This document shows, one piece after another, positions 39,140-49,352 of a DNA stretch of 64,000 nt (position 1 is its first letter; each line of letters starts with the position of its first letter). Under the pieces are notes generated by a model. It did no database searches, was not told the DNA's origin, and was given only the letters and a program-made list of their open reading frames with translations. A program made the position numbers and the translations under genes. Source of the DNA: Pelagibacteraceae bacterium AG-426-L23 (GTDB taxonomy: Bacteria; Pseudomonadota; Alphaproteobacteria; Pelagibacterales; Pelagibacteraceae); assembly GCA_003213115.1 (NCBI GenBank), contig QCNU01000003.1, positions 34,993-98,992 of the forward strand, given 5' to 3'.

Positions 39140-40000
39140 TTATACTTTTTTATTGTAATCTAAACTTTTCATTATAACTGCAGAAATTATAATTAATCCG
39201 CCAATTAATACACTTAATGGTGGTATTTCACTATAAAATAACCAAACCCAAATCGGAGCAAATATTGTTTCCATCAACATTAATAACCCAACCATGACTG
39301 CTGGAGTTGTTCTGGACCCAATGGTAATAAAAATAAAACCGATAGCTAATTGAGGCACTCCTAATAAAAAGGAAAACCAAATATCTTTGGCTGATATCAT
39401 TATAGAATCAAGCAATAATAAACCATATATGCAACTTAAAATACCTGCATAAAATATTGCTGGTATCATATCAAGGTTTGGGTACTTTCTAATTATTAAA
39501 ATTAAAATTGAAAAGTTTATAGGAATTGCAAGTGCTGCTATATTTCCATACAAAGACCCAGTACCAATTGAGTCTCCAATCATAAGTGTCACTCCAATCA
39601 TTGCTAAAACAATTGCAACAAGACCTCTTGGAGAAATCTTTTCTTTTAAAAAAAAATAAGCTAATACGGGTAAAAAAATGGTTTGAGTACTTATAATAAA
39701 GACTACATTAGCTACAGTTGTCTCTGTCATTGAATACATATAAGCAACAAAGCTTCCAGAAAGAAAAATGCCTCCTAATAAGCCCTGAATACCAGCTACT
39801 TTGATTTTTTTAATGGTTTCTTTCCCGTAAATTAAAAATAGAAATGTTATCAAAGCCAACAAAAAAAAGAGAGATCTGTAAAAAAGTATTTGCCAAATAG
39901 TTGCACTTTCAAAAGATCTTATAATCAGGCCGCCCCAACTAAGTGCAAATCCGCCTAATAGAACTAGAATTGGTCCAGGAATTTTATAAATAAAATGCAT
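39140..40000 (-). CDS. EamA/DMT family transporter
   Basis: 286 aa, ~10 TM, GPILVLLGGFALSWGGLIIRSFE. Confidence 0.88.
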   Translation of the reverse strand: MHFIYKIPGPILVLLGGFALSWGGLIIRSFESATIWQILFYRSLFFLLALITFLFLIYGKETIKKIKVAGIQGLLGGIFLSGSFVAYMYSMTETTVANVVFIISTQTIFLPVLAYFFLKEKISPRGLVAIVLAMIGVTLMIGDSIGTGSLYGNIAALAIPINFSILILIIRKYPNLDMIPAIFYAGILSCIYGLLLLDSIMISAKDIWFSFLLGVPQLAIGFIFITIGSRTTPAVMVGLLMLMETIFAPIWVWLFYSEIPPLSVLIGGLIIISAVIMKSLDYNKKV

Positions 40001-40924
40001 TTAAAATTTTCTTACATATTCTCTAAAAGCGCTTTCGGCAATAGTTAGATCGACCAATTTGAATTTAATTTTTGTGTTTGGTGTTTTTTGGACTAATTTA
40101 TCGTAATCCGCAGTAATAACGTTACCTATCTTTGGGTAACCTCCTATGGTCGGATGATCAGAAAGTAGAATTATTGGCTTACCGTCTCCAGGTATTTGGA
40201 TTGATCCTTTTGTAATGCCTTCAGATTTAATATTTTTACTTACTATGTTTTCTAATTTTTCCCCCTCTAATCTCATTCCCATACGATCAGTAAGATTAGT
40301 AACTTTGTATTCTTTTGAAAAAAAATTTTCTTGGCTTTTTTTTGAAAAATAGTCAAATTGTAACCCTTTCATTACTCTTATTGTATTGTCGCTATCAAAA
40401 AAAAATTTAATTTTTTTTGTATTTTCTTTAGAATATGACTTTTTATAAAATATTTTATCTTCAATCTTTAATTTGTTTCCATCGTTAGGACCAATTTTAG
40501 CTTTAACTAAAGTAGAAGAGCTACCTTTTATTATTTTAAGATCAAAGCCACCAAAAATTGAAAAATATCCATAAACCGACTTTACTGTTGAGAGAATATC
40601 AATTTTATCTCCATTGAAAACAATGAAACTTTCATTTGGTTTTCCTACAATTGTCTGTCCACTTTTCTTTTGTATTTTGAAATTTACATTTCCAGAAATA
40701 GCTACCAAGGCTTTTTCGCCTGAAAGTTCAAGCAAAGGTCCTTGATATGCAAATTCTAAAGCTCCTTCTGAAATATTATTACCAACCAATTTATTTGAGT
40801 TACAATATAATAATCGATCCATGCATCCGCTTGCAACAATTCCAAGATGTTGTAAGCCAAATCTTCCTAGATCTTGAAAGGTTGAATTTATACCAGGTCT
40901 TAAAACTTTGAAGAAACTACTCAT
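40001..40924 (-). CDS. pxpC: 5-oxoprolinase subunit C (biotin-dependent carboxyltransferase-like)
   Basis: VLRPGINSTFQDLGRFGLQHLGIVASGCMD; ILLSDHPTIGGYPKIGNVI. Confidence 0.9.
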   Translation of the reverse strand: MSSFFKVLRPGINSTFQDLGRFGLQHLGIVASGCMDRLLYCNSNKLVGNNISEGALEFAYQGPLLELSGEKALVAISGNVNFKIQKKSGQTIVGKPNESFIVFNGDKIDILSTVKSVYGYFSIFGGFDLKIIKGSSSTLVKAKIGPNDGNKLKIEDKIFYKKSYSKENTKKIKFFFDSDNTIRVMKGLQFDYFSKKSQENFFSKEYKVTNLTDRMGMRLEGEKLENIVSKNIKSEGITKGSIQIPGDGKPIILLSDHPTIGGYPKIGNVITADYDKLVQKTPNTKIKFKLVDLTIAESAFREYVRKF

Positions 40925-41606
40925 TTTTAAAAGATAATAACTCTTTCTTTGTAAGAGATTTAAATTTTACTGTATCTCCAGGTGATAATAAACTTGAATT
41001 TTTTTTATCAATATTAAATAAATTTAAAGGTGTTCTACCTATTATATTCCAACCCCCAGGACTTTCAAAAGTATAAATTGTACAAAATTTTTCTACTATA
41101 CCTACAGAGCCCTTATCAATTTTAACTCGCGGAGTATCTAGTCGATCATGGTTTAGATTTTTGTTTAAATCCCCAAGAAAGGGCTGACCAGGGACAAACC
41201 CTATCATATAGACAAAAAAATCTGTGTTAAGATGTTCATTTACTATTTTTTTAAAACTTAGTTTAGTTTTCTCTTCAAGACGTTTGATGTCTAAGGCAAA
41301 CTCTTCATCATAACATATCGGCATTTCTACAGTTTTATTTTTTTCTGACAAAATTATTTTTGAAAAATCGCTATCTTTAATAAACTCTATAATTTCTTGA
41401 GACCTAACTTCCTCTAAGTCAAAATTTATAATTAATTTATTATATGAGGGAGTATAGTTTAATATGCCTTTTATTTTTTTATTATTTACTGAGTCTTGTA
41501 TAAAATTAAAAAGTTTGATTACTTCTTTATTAGTTTTTTTGCTTACTTCATCGCCAAAATCACACGCAATGCCGCAGTCTCCAATATTGCTTATTTTTTT
41601 TAACAT
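40917..41606 (-). CDS. pxpB: 5-oxoprolinase subunit B
   Basis: VYMIGFVPGQPFLGDLN; PRVKIDKGSVGI; ESPGGWNIIGRTPLNLF. Confidence 0.92.
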   Translation of the reverse strand: MLKKISNIGDCGIACDFGDEVSKKTNKEVIKLFNFIQDSVNNKKIKGILNYTPSYNKLIINFDLEEVRSQEIIEFIKDSDFSKIILSEKNKTVEMPICYDEEFALDIKRLEEKTKLSFKKIVNEHLNTDFFVYMIGFVPGQPFLGDLNKNLNHDRLDTPRVKIDKGSVGIVEKFCTIYTFESPGGWNIIGRTPLNLFNIDKKNSSLLSPGDTVKFKSLTKKELLSFKNE

Positions 41607-41643
41607 AAATTGTTATATTAGATAATATATAATGGTTTAAAAT

Positions 41644-42417
41644 ATGGAAATTAATATTAATTGTGACCTTGGAGAAACCTCAAAGTTCTGTTCTACAGAA
41701 AATGACCCTTTATTATTAAGTATAGTGAACTCAGCTAATGTTGCTTGCGGTTATCATGCTGGCGATGAAGCAACGATGAAGAAAACAGTTGAGATTTCAA
41801 AAAAAAATGGAGTTAGTATTGGAGCTCACCCCTCTTTTAAAGATAGAGAAAATTTTGGTAGAAAAAGATTAAATTTAACAACTCAAGAGATTAATAGACT
41901 TATAGTTGATCAAATAAATATTTTATCTCAAATTGCAGAAAAAAATTCTATGAAAGTAACCCACGTTAAACCTCATGGAGCTTTAAATAATATGGCTTGT
42001 GAAAGTTTTGAATTAGCTAATATTATTGCAAAATCAATAATGCATTCAAATAAGGATTTAATTTTTTTAGTTCCTACAGGATCTGAAATGGAAAATGCAG
42101 GAAAAAAACTTGGTATGAAAATAGCTTCAGAAATTTTCGCAGATAGAAATTATGAAGATGATGGCAATCTAGTCTCTAGATCCAAGAACAATGCTCTAAT
42201 CACAGACCCTGAGGCTGCTAAGAATCATGTAATAAAAATGGTTAAGAGCCAAGCCTTAAATTGTTTCTCAGGTAAGCAAATACCATGCGACATAGACTCT
42301 ATTTGTGTACATGGAGACGGAAAAACTGCAGTTAAAACTGCAGACGAAATAAGGAAGGGTTTAATAAAAAACGGTGTGACTCTTAGACCATTGGATATGA
42401 TGTCCAAGTTTGCTTAA
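41644..42417 (+). CDS. pxpA: 5-oxoprolinase subunit A (LamB/YcsF)
   Basis: INCDLGETSKFC..NVACGYHAGDEATMKKTVEISKKNGVSIGAHPSFKDRENFGR. Confidence 0.96.
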   Translation: MEININCDLGETSKFCSTENDPLLLSIVNSANVACGYHAGDEATMKKTVEISKKNGVSIGAHPSFKDRENFGRKRLNLTTQEINRLIVDQINILSQIAEKNSMKVTHVKPHGALNNMACESFELANIIAKSIMHSNKDLIFLVPTGSEMENAGKKLGMKIASEIFADRNYEDDGNLVSRSKNNALITDPEAAKNHVIKMVKSQALNCFSGKQIPCDIDSICVHGDGKTAVKTADEIRKGLIKNGVTLRPLDMMSKFA

Positions 42418-42425
42418 AAAGTTCC

Positions 42426-42911
42426 ATGTCATTTAAAAAAATATTCATAATTTTAGTTGCAGCATTTATTTTTGCTCAATATTTAACTGTATCTCATGGA
42501 GCAGGAGGAGATGATAGTTCCAGTAGTTATTTAGATAAATATAAAGAAGCAAAAAAACTTGTTGTAAGAGCTAAAAAATTAGAAGAAAAAAATAAAACTG
42601 ATAGAGCATCAAAATTATATTCTAAAGCATTAGAAAAGTTAAGAGATGCATATAAGACTGATAGAAATAATCCTGACATTTTAAATTACCTTGGATTTAC
42701 ATTAAGAAAAACTGATAAATTTGAGGAGGCAGAAAAATATTATCTAGCAGGTTTGAAAATAAAGCCTGATCACAATGGTATAAATGAGTATTTAGGAGAA
42801 CTTTATGTAAAAACTGGCAGAATGGATTTAGCTAAAGAAAGATTAGCGGTTTTAGAAAGCTGTAATTGTGAAGAATACGGCGAACTTAAAGAAGTTATAG
42901 AAAAAAATTAA
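42426..42911 (+). CDS. Secreted TPR-repeat protein
   Basis: Signal peptide-like N-terminus; NPDILNYLGFTLRKTDKFEEAEKYYLAGLKIKPDHNGINEYLGELYVKTGR. Confidence 0.85.
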   Translation: MSFKKIFIILVAAFIFAQYLTVSHGAGGDDSSSSYLDKYKEAKKLVVRAKKLEEKNKTDRASKLYSKALEKLRDAYKTDRNNPDILNYLGFTLRKTDKFEEAEKYYLAGLKIKPDHNGINEYLGELYVKTGRMDLAKERLAVLESCNCEEYGELKEVIEKN

Positions 42912-43301
42912 ATGCATATAGTAGAAGTTTTCGGAAGAGTTTTTATATCGTTACTATTTTTAATTGAGGCTGTTAGAAAATTCTTTGATCCTGATATGAG
43001 TATGATTTACATGTCAGATCATGGTGTTCCTGAAATTTTATTTTATCCTTCAGTAGCTTTTGAAATAATAGTTCCATTATTACTCATAGTTGGATATAAA
43101 ACTAGAATTGTCGCATCTTTATTGGCATTGTTTGTTTTAACCGTTACGTTAATTTTTCACACCCATAATATTTTAGAAGATGGAATGCAACTTGTAATAT
43201 TCTTAAAGAATATTTCTATAATTGGTGGATTATTAATAGTGATTGCAAATAAGCCTCAAATTTGTAGTGTAGATTATTATTTAGACTCAAAAAAAAGGTA
43301 A
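42912..43301 (+). CDS. DoxX family membrane protein
   Basis: FGRVFISLLFLIEAVRKFFDPDMSMIYMSDHGVP. Confidence 0.82.
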   Translation: MHIVEVFGRVFISLLFLIEAVRKFFDPDMSMIYMSDHGVPEILFYPSVAFEIIVPLLLIVGYKTRIVASLLALFVLTVTLIFHTHNILEDGMQLVIFLKNISIIGGLLIVIANKPQICSVDYYLDSKKR

Positions 43302-43307
43302 TTTATT

Positions 43308-43754
43308 TTGCCGAAAGAAAAAGACCAAATTTATAAATTATTCAAACCTCAATTGTCCCCAAAAAAAATGTTAGAATTAGGTGTTTTTGGAGGTTCTTAC
43401 TTTAATAAATCACAGATAAAAGAATTTCCTAAATCTTGGTTTAAAAATGCAAAACTAAGTGAAAAATTTGACGTAAGCTTAAACAGATTCAAAGTTAAAT
43501 CTGGTTTAACTAGGAAGGAATGGATTGAAAAAGGCTGGATATTTAAAGAAGATCCTCTAGGTTGGTTCCAATGGTACTGTAGATACTCTAATGGTAGAAG
43601 AATTCAAGATATTGATCAAATTCAAATTCAAAGATGGCTTAATTTTACTCGTCACGTTAAAGCGATCAAAAAGAATTGTGAAAGAAATGATTTAACTTGT
43701 AGAAGAAGACAAAGACAAGCAATACTTCAATGGGCGTATAATCCTTTTATTTAA
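43308..43754 (+). CDS. Conserved-looking uncharacterised soluble protein (TTG start)
   Basis: 148 aa; Trp/Arg-rich, RKEWIEKGWIFKEDPLGWFQWYCRYSNGRRIQDIDQIQIQRWLNFTRH; no named family recognised. Confidence 0.7.
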   Translation: MPKEKDQIYKLFKPQLSPKKMLELGVFGGSYFNKSQIKEFPKSWFKNAKLSEKFDVSLNRFKVKSGLTRKEWIEKGWIFKEDPLGWFQWYCRYSNGRRIQDIDQIQIQRWLNFTRHVKAIKKNCERNDLTCRRRQRQAILQWAYNPFI

Positions 43755-45057
43755 GTGGTTGAATCATTTGTTCCGGTAACCAAAGAGCTAATTGAGGAAA
43801 AGCTATTATAATAATAACAGCAAAAATCATTAAAAGAAAAAGTGGGAAAGCGCTTCTAGCAATAAATCCCATGTCTTTTTTGGCCATACCTTGAAGGACG
43901 AATAAATTAAAACCAACAGGTGGAGTAATTTGAGCCATCTCAACAACTATAACTAAATAAATTCCAAACCAAATCATATCAAACCCTGCTTGTCGTATCA
44001 TGGGTTCAATAATTGCCATGGTTAGAACTACAGCGGATATTCCATCCAAAAACATTCCAAGAATTATGTAGAAAATTGTTAAAACTAAAAGCAACATATA
44101 AGGAGACAACTGAAGTGTATCTATAAATACAGCTAAATTTTTAGGTAATCCTGTAAATGCCATTGCTAACGTTAAAAAAGATGAGCCAGCTAAAATAAAA
44201 GCTATCATACAAGAAGTCTTGGTTGCCCCTAATAATGATTTACTAAAAGACTCCTTGGTTAAACTTTTCTGAAAAAAAGATAATACTAATGCACCTAATA
44301 CGCCAAGCGATGCTGCTTCTGTAGCTGTAGCTATACCAGCATAAATTGATCCGATTACTGCAAAAATTAAAAGTATGACTGGTAATAATTGTCCAGATTG
44401 TTTTACTTTATCAATAAATGAGAAATCTTCACTTATCACTGGCATTATTTTTTTATTTTTAAGGGACCAGCCAACTACATAAATCATGAACAATAGAGCA
44501 AGCCCAATACCCGGGATTATTCCAGCAATAAAAAGTTTTGCTATAGATTCTTCAACTGTAACACCATAAATAATCAATATTATTGAAGGTGGGATCAAAA
44601 GGCCTAATGTTCCTGAACCTGCTAAGGTTCCAAGAAGAAATCTTTCAGGGTAATTTCTTTTTCTTAATTCTGGGATAGACATTTTCCCAACTGTTGCAAC
44701 TGTAGCAGCTGATGATCCTGAAATAGCTGCAAAAATCGCACAACCCAAAATATTTACGTGAATCAAGCCTCCGGGTAATTTGGATAGCCAGGGTGATAAA
44801 CCTTTGAATAAGTTTTCTGATAATTTCGTCCTGAACAAAATTTCTCCCATCCAAACAAAAAGTGGTAAAGCTGTTAGTGACCAGGACGAACCCATACTCC
44901 ACATAGTCGTTGCCATTGCATCGCCAACAGGTCTTGAAGTAAACATCATCATTCCAATTGTTGAAACTCCAATCATACTAACTCCGACCCAAATCCCTGA
45001 TCCAAGAAATATAAGCAATAAACTTATGAAAAATATTGTTAAGTAAATTTCAAGCAT
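43747..45057 (-). CDS. dctM: TRAP transporter large permease (DctM-like)
   Basis: SGSSAATVATVGKMSIPELRKRNYPERFLLGTLAGSGTLGLLIPPSI; QITPPVGFNLFVLQG. Confidence 0.95.
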   Translation of the reverse strand: MLEIYLTIFFISLLLIFLGSGIWVGVSMIGVSTIGMMMFTSRPVGDAMATTMWSMGSSWSLTALPLFVWMGEILFRTKLSENLFKGLSPWLSKLPGGLIHVNILGCAIFAAISGSSAATVATVGKMSIPELRKRNYPERFLLGTLAGSGTLGLLIPPSIILIIYGVTVEESIAKLFIAGIIPGIGLALLFMIYVVGWSLKNKKIMPVISEDFSFIDKVKQSGQLLPVILLIFAVIGSIYAGIATATEAASLGVLGALVLSFFQKSLTKESFSKSLLGATKTSCMIAFILAGSSFLTLAMAFTGLPKNLAVFIDTLQLSPYMLLLVLTIFYIILGMFLDGISAVVLTMAIIEPMIRQAGFDMIWFGIYLVIVVEMAQITPPVGFNLFVLQGMAKKDMGFIARSAFPLFLLMIFAVIIIIAFPQLALWLPEQMIQPLK

Positions 45058-45541
45058 TTTGTTTTTTAAAAAATAGTTTTAAAAAATGGTGTGTAATACA
45101 AATAAAAAATATAATTGATCCTACTGCTACTCCAGTTTGTGGTATCCATAATAAAATCTCATCAGCTCCCTGGCTTCTCTCCTCTAGTTGAATAGAAACC
45201 ACCCACATTTTTATAAAATAAAAAGCTAAAAAACCTGAAAAGAATGTTGAAACAGCTAAACACCAAATCGTCAAAAATTTTAATAACTTTCCTTTTGCTT
45301 TCTCAAGAAATAAAGTGATCCTAATATGGCCATTTTCATTAAATGTGTAGGCAAGAGCTAAAAAAGAGGCGGTAGCCAAACTATAACCAGAATACTCCGT
45401 CAAACCTCTAATATAAAATCCAAAAATCCTAGAGGATATACCCAAAATTATAGTTGCTAATATGAGAATTAAAAAAAAAGACGCAACGTACCCAGAATAT
45501 CTGTAAAGAGAATTTAAAAATTTATCTATTTTACAAAGCAT
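45050..45541 (-). CDS. dctQ: TRAP transporter small permease (DctQ-like)
   Basis: 163 aa 4-TM, position between dctP and dctM. Confidence 0.9.
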   Translation of the reverse strand: MLCKIDKFLNSLYRYSGYVASFFLILILATIILGISSRIFGFYIRGLTEYSGYSLATASFLALAYTFNENGHIRITLFLEKAKGKLLKFLTIWCLAVSTFFSGFLAFYFIKMWVVSIQLEERSQGADEILLWIPQTGVAVGSIIFFICITHHFLKLFFKKQNA

Positions 45542-45568
45542 AAAGGCCGTACCTATTATACGGCCTTT
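45542..45568 (-). promoter_or_regulatory. Stable hairpin between dctP and dctQ, abutting the dctQ start codon
   Basis: Plus strand AAAGGCCGTA-CCTATTA-TACGGCCTTT; 10-bp stem ending 1 nt before the dctQ ATG. Confidence 0.85.
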
Positions 45569-45583
45569 TTGCCTAAATAAAAT

Positions 45584-46555
45584 TTATTTATATGCTGATA
45601 AAACAGCTTGTCCTCTTGAACCAGCTCTACCTGCCCATTCTTTAGCCATGGTAGCACCAACTTTTTCAAAATGACTTTGTAAAGCTGCATTTACTTTTCC
45701 AACTTCCATACCAGCTGCCGATAGTGCCTTTTTATCTGCAACATTACCTCTTTTAGATAAAGCCCAACCTTTTCTCTCAGCTACAGCTGCTTGCTTCATC
45801 ACCATTTTTTTTGTTGAATCGTCAAGTTTATTCCAAGCTTTTTTGTTTACAACAACCATATTTTTTGGAAACCAAGCTGCAATATCATAAAAATATTTAA
45901 CACCATTTTCCCAAATTTTACTATTTTTACCTGTTGTAGGTGATGTGATCATGCTTTCAACCATTCCCGTAGAGAATGCTTGGCTGATCGCAACAGCTTC
46001 TAACTTAGTTGGTTTCATACCTGTTAATTCTGCAATTCGAATTGTTGCAGAGTTGTATGCTCTAAACTTAAGTCCTTTTAAATCACTTACAGAGTTAATA
46101 GCTTTTTTACTATACAGTCCTTGAGCTGGCCATGGAACTGCGTACAGGAATACAAGTCCTTTTTCATCAAGTCCTTTAACCAGTTCTGGTTTTGATGCTT
46201 TGTAAAGTTTTTGTGCATCTGAGTAAGTTTGTGCAACGAATGGAATAGAGTCCACTTCTAGTAATGGATCAAATTTTCCATGAGCAGACATAAATCTTTC
46301 ACCGATTTGTGTTTGTCCAGTTTGCACAGCTCTTAAAATAGCTCCACCCTTGAAGAGCGATCCTCCGGGGTGAACATTAATAATAAGGTTTCCGCCAGAC
46401 TTTTCAGTAACAGCTTTTGCAAAATCTGCAGCATTTTGAGAATGGAAGTTTCCCGCTCCGTAAGCTAAGGCCATATTCCAAGTTTCTGCTTTTGCAACTC
46501 CAACACTGATAAGTAAAGAGGTAATTATTATGCTAATCTTTTTTAATATTTTCAT
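45584..46555 (-). CDS. dctP: TRAP transporter substrate-binding protein (DctP-like)
   Basis: Signal peptide; LKGLKFRAYNSATIRIAELTGMKPTKLEAVAISQAFSTGMVESMITSPTTG. Confidence 0.94.
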   Translation of the reverse strand: MKILKKISIIITSLLISVGVAKAETWNMALAYGAGNFHSQNAADFAKAVTEKSGGNLIINVHPGGSLFKGGAILRAVQTGQTQIGERFMSAHGKFDPLLEVDSIPFVAQTYSDAQKLYKASKPELVKGLDEKGLVFLYAVPWPAQGLYSKKAINSVSDLKGLKFRAYNSATIRIAELTGMKPTKLEAVAISQAFSTGMVESMITSPTTGKNSKIWENGVKYFYDIAAWFPKNMVVVNKKAWNKLDDSTKKMVMKQAAVAERKGWALSKRGNVADKKALSAAGMEVGKVNAALQSHFEKVGATMAKEWAGRAGSRGQAVLSAYK

Positions 46556-46623
46556 TTTCCCTCCATTAAAATATATTAATAATGTTATTTGACTAGTTGG
46601 TTAAATGAAAATCAAGTAAAATT

Positions 46624-47949
46624 TTATAATTTATTTAAGATTTTTGGATAGAAAAAGTTAAGAGTTAGTGATCTTATTATCATAAAAAATAGCAAAGCTA
46701 GCCAAATACCATGGTTATGTAGATTTTCTATTAAATAGAGAGAAAACAAAATAAATAAAACTACTGATATAATCATGCAGTTACGCATATCAGCAGTTTG
46801 TGACGCTCCAATGAATATTCCATCTAGTTGATAACAAAAAGAGGCTACTGGAGGAATGATAACAACCCATATAACATAACTATAAGAAAGAAATCTTAAA
46901 TAATCTAAATCAGTAAGTGAATTAATTATTGTTTTGTAGAAGAAAAGATAAAAAATTGAAATAAATAATCCAGTCAAAAAACTCAGTTTATATGCATTTG
47001 AGACAGCCATTAAAAATGATTTTCTTGATCTTCTTCCAATTGTAAAACCAACTATTCCTTCAGTTGAAAAAGCATATGCATCTAAAAAGAATGATGCTAA
47101 GGCAATAAACTGAATTAAAATAGCGTTAATTGCCACAAACTCTTCACCTAGTTTTGAGCCCTGGTAAGTTACCCATAAAAATGAAAAAGTTAAAAGAACA
47201 GTTCTTATTAATATATTAAAATTAATATTTAATAATCTGAATATTTTTTTTCTTACTAATAACCTTGTAAATCTTGGAATAATATTGAAACTCTTTTTAA
47301 TATAAAAAAAAGTATAAGTTAAAAAAATTATAATGGTAAAATAAGCAGATACTACCGTTCCTAAGGCTACACCATAAATATCTAAATTTAAATTAAGTAC
47401 AAAAAATGCACTAAATATAATATTTGTAACACAAAAAAAGATTACTAAAAAACTAGAGATCCTAGTTTTTTGAAGTCCAAGAAATAGGCCGGTTAAAACA
47501 TAAATAATCAACTCTGCCGGAGCTGAAAATACTCTTACAGAGACGTAATTATCAATTAAAATCTGAAGTTCTTCTGAAGTCTCAAAAAATTTTTCTATAA
47601 GAGAGATAATATGATTTTGTAAGGCAATTATAGTAAAAGCAATTAAAACAGCAATTATCAAATTTCTTAATGTAGTTAAAACTATCTCTCTATAATCTCC
47701 TCTCCCCAAAGCTTGTGCAACTAAACCAACGGTACCCATCCGTAAAAAACCAAAACTCCAATAGATCATAGTTATAACTGCAGTTGAAATACTAACAGCG
47801 GCTAGAAATTTTTGATCAGATAAATGCCCCATCAATCCAGTGTCGACAATACCTACCATTGGAATAGCTAAATTTGAAAAAAATATGGGTAGAGATAATT
47901 TAATTATGTATAGTTTAGAAACTTTTGCTGGATGTTTTGAAATATTCAT
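46624..47949 (-). CDS. MATE family efflux transporter
   Basis: LPIFFSNLAIPMVGIVDTGLMGHLSDQKFLAAVSIST. Confidence 0.92.
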   Translation of the reverse strand: MNISKHPAKVSKLYIIKLSLPIFFSNLAIPMVGIVDTGLMGHLSDQKFLAAVSISTAVITMIYWSFGFLRMGTVGLVAQALGRGDYREIVLTTLRNLIIAVLIAFTIIALQNHIISLIEKFFETSEELQILIDNYVSVRVFSAPAELIIYVLTGLFLGLQKTRISSFLVIFFCVTNIIFSAFFVLNLNLDIYGVALGTVVSAYFTIIIFLTYTFFYIKKSFNIIPRFTRLLVRKKIFRLLNINFNILIRTVLLTFSFLWVTYQGSKLGEEFVAINAILIQFIALASFFLDAYAFSTEGIVGFTIGRRSRKSFLMAVSNAYKLSFLTGLFISIFYLFFYKTIINSLTDLDYLRFLSYSYVIWVVIIPPVASFCYQLDGIFIGASQTADMRNCMIISVVLFILFSLYLIENLHNHGIWLALLFFMIIRSLTLNFFYPKILNKL

Positions 47950-48007
47950 AATTTTTTTGTAAATTCTTCTTTATCCTAATATAATATAGCTATATAAGAC
48001 AAATATA

Positions 48008-48628
48008 ATGTTAGAACAAATTATAGTTTCAATACAAATTATAATTATTGATATAGTAATGGCCGCAGATAACGCGATCATTATAGGTCTTATAGCTTCA
48101 AGTTTTGCAGACAAAAATAGGAAAAGAATTATAGCATATGGAGTAGCTGCAGCGTTTATCTTTAGAATATTTTTTGCGCTTGGAGCGGTCTATGTATTAC
48201 AATTTGCTTGGTTAAAAATTCTTGGTGGTATCCTTTTATTATGGATTATTTACAATATAAGACAAGACCTTTTACAAAGCAAAAAAGTTAAGTCTCCTGC
48301 TATCAAATCACAAGAAAAAGTTTCTTTTGCAACTGGTTTTTATAGAGTTTTGATTGCAGACATTACTTTAAGTTTTGACAATGTATTAGGAGTAGTTGGG
48401 GCAGCGAAAGATAATTATGCTTTAATGATAATGGGTTTATTATTATCTGTTTTATTAGTTGTTACACTTGCTTCTTATTTTGCTAATTATATTAGAAATA
48501 ACTTATGGTTAGGTTATATAGGTATATTTGTTATTATGATTGTAGCTCTTCAATTGATAATTGGTGGATTAATAAACCTAGAAGTTTTAAACATAAACGA
48601 AAAGTTCGAACCATTCTTTAGTATATAA
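48008..48628 (+). CDS. TerC family integral membrane protein
   Basis: IIDIVMAADNAIIIGLIA; VLIADITLSFDNVLGVVGAA. Confidence 0.9.
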   Translation: MLEQIIVSIQIIIIDIVMAADNAIIIGLIASSFADKNRKRIIAYGVAAAFIFRIFFALGAVYVLQFAWLKILGGILLLWIIYNIRQDLLQSKKVKSPAIKSQEKVSFATGFYRVLIADITLSFDNVLGVVGAAKDNYALMIMGLLLSVLLVVTLASYFANYIRNNLWLGYIGIFVIMIVALQLIIGGLINLEVLNINEKFEPFFSI

Positions 48629-48629
48629 A

Positions 48630-48658
48630 AAAAACCCACCGGAAACCGGTGGGTTTTT
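48630..48658. terminator. Strong bidirectional terminator between terC-like and porin-like genes
   Basis: AAAAACCCACCGG-AAA-CCGGTGGGTTTTT. Confidence 0.92.
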
Positions 48659-48683
48659 AAATTTTTTAAAGATCTCAGTATTA

Positions 48684-49352
48684 TTAAAACTGATATCCAA
48701 CTGCTAATGATAAACCTTGAACGTCAATATCACCTTCTACAGTGTTACTTCCGCTTGATGTAAGTTTGATATCATCATAGTCAGTAAAGAAAACTTCTGT
48801 TTTAAAAAACAGACCGTTTGCCATATCTGATTTAACTCCAAATGCATATTGAACACCGTCTAAAGTCTCGTTACCATAAGTAGAACCTGTTCCTAGACTT
48901 TCCTCTGTTATGATATCTGCTTGAACATATCCAGCTTTAACATAAAAGCTTTCGTAAAGTGGGTATGCTAAATAAACTCCATAGTGATCTTCGATTGATG
49001 CTTGCGCTTTGTTACTTACTGCTGTTCCAGTTGCTTCATCGCCATCTTGGAAATCTGTTTCATCTCTTTGTTTAATACTGTTACTAATATCAGCTGAACC
49101 TGGGATATAATCTACACCAAGAGTAATATTGTTCCATGTGTATTCAGCAAAAAGTGAACCGATTCCAGTTTGGTTGTCAGCAGCACCCGTTGCATCTGTT
49201 TTACCAGAAGTTCTCATCGTGTGCTTACCAGAAGCTTCAATATCCACTAATGATCCCGAAATACCGACTGCGAAACCATCTTGTGAGTATGCATTAGATG
49301 TTGCAAATAGAATAGCTATAACGCTAAAAATTTTACAAATTTTTCTTATCAT
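48684..49352 (-). CDS. Outer-membrane beta-barrel (porin-like) protein
   Basis: Signal peptide, alternating beta-strand pattern, C-terminal VQGLSLAVGYQF. Confidence 0.85.
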   Translation of the reverse strand: MIRKICKIFSVIAILFATSNAYSQDGFAVGISGSLVDIEASGKHTMRTSGKTDATGAADNQTGIGSLFAEYTWNNITLGVDYIPGSADISNSIKQRDETDFQDGDEATGTAVSNKAQASIEDHYGVYLAYPLYESFYVKAGYVQADIITEESLGTGSTYGNETLDGVQYAFGVKSDMANGLFFKTEVFFTDYDDIKLTSSGSNTVEGDIDVQGLSLAVGYQF

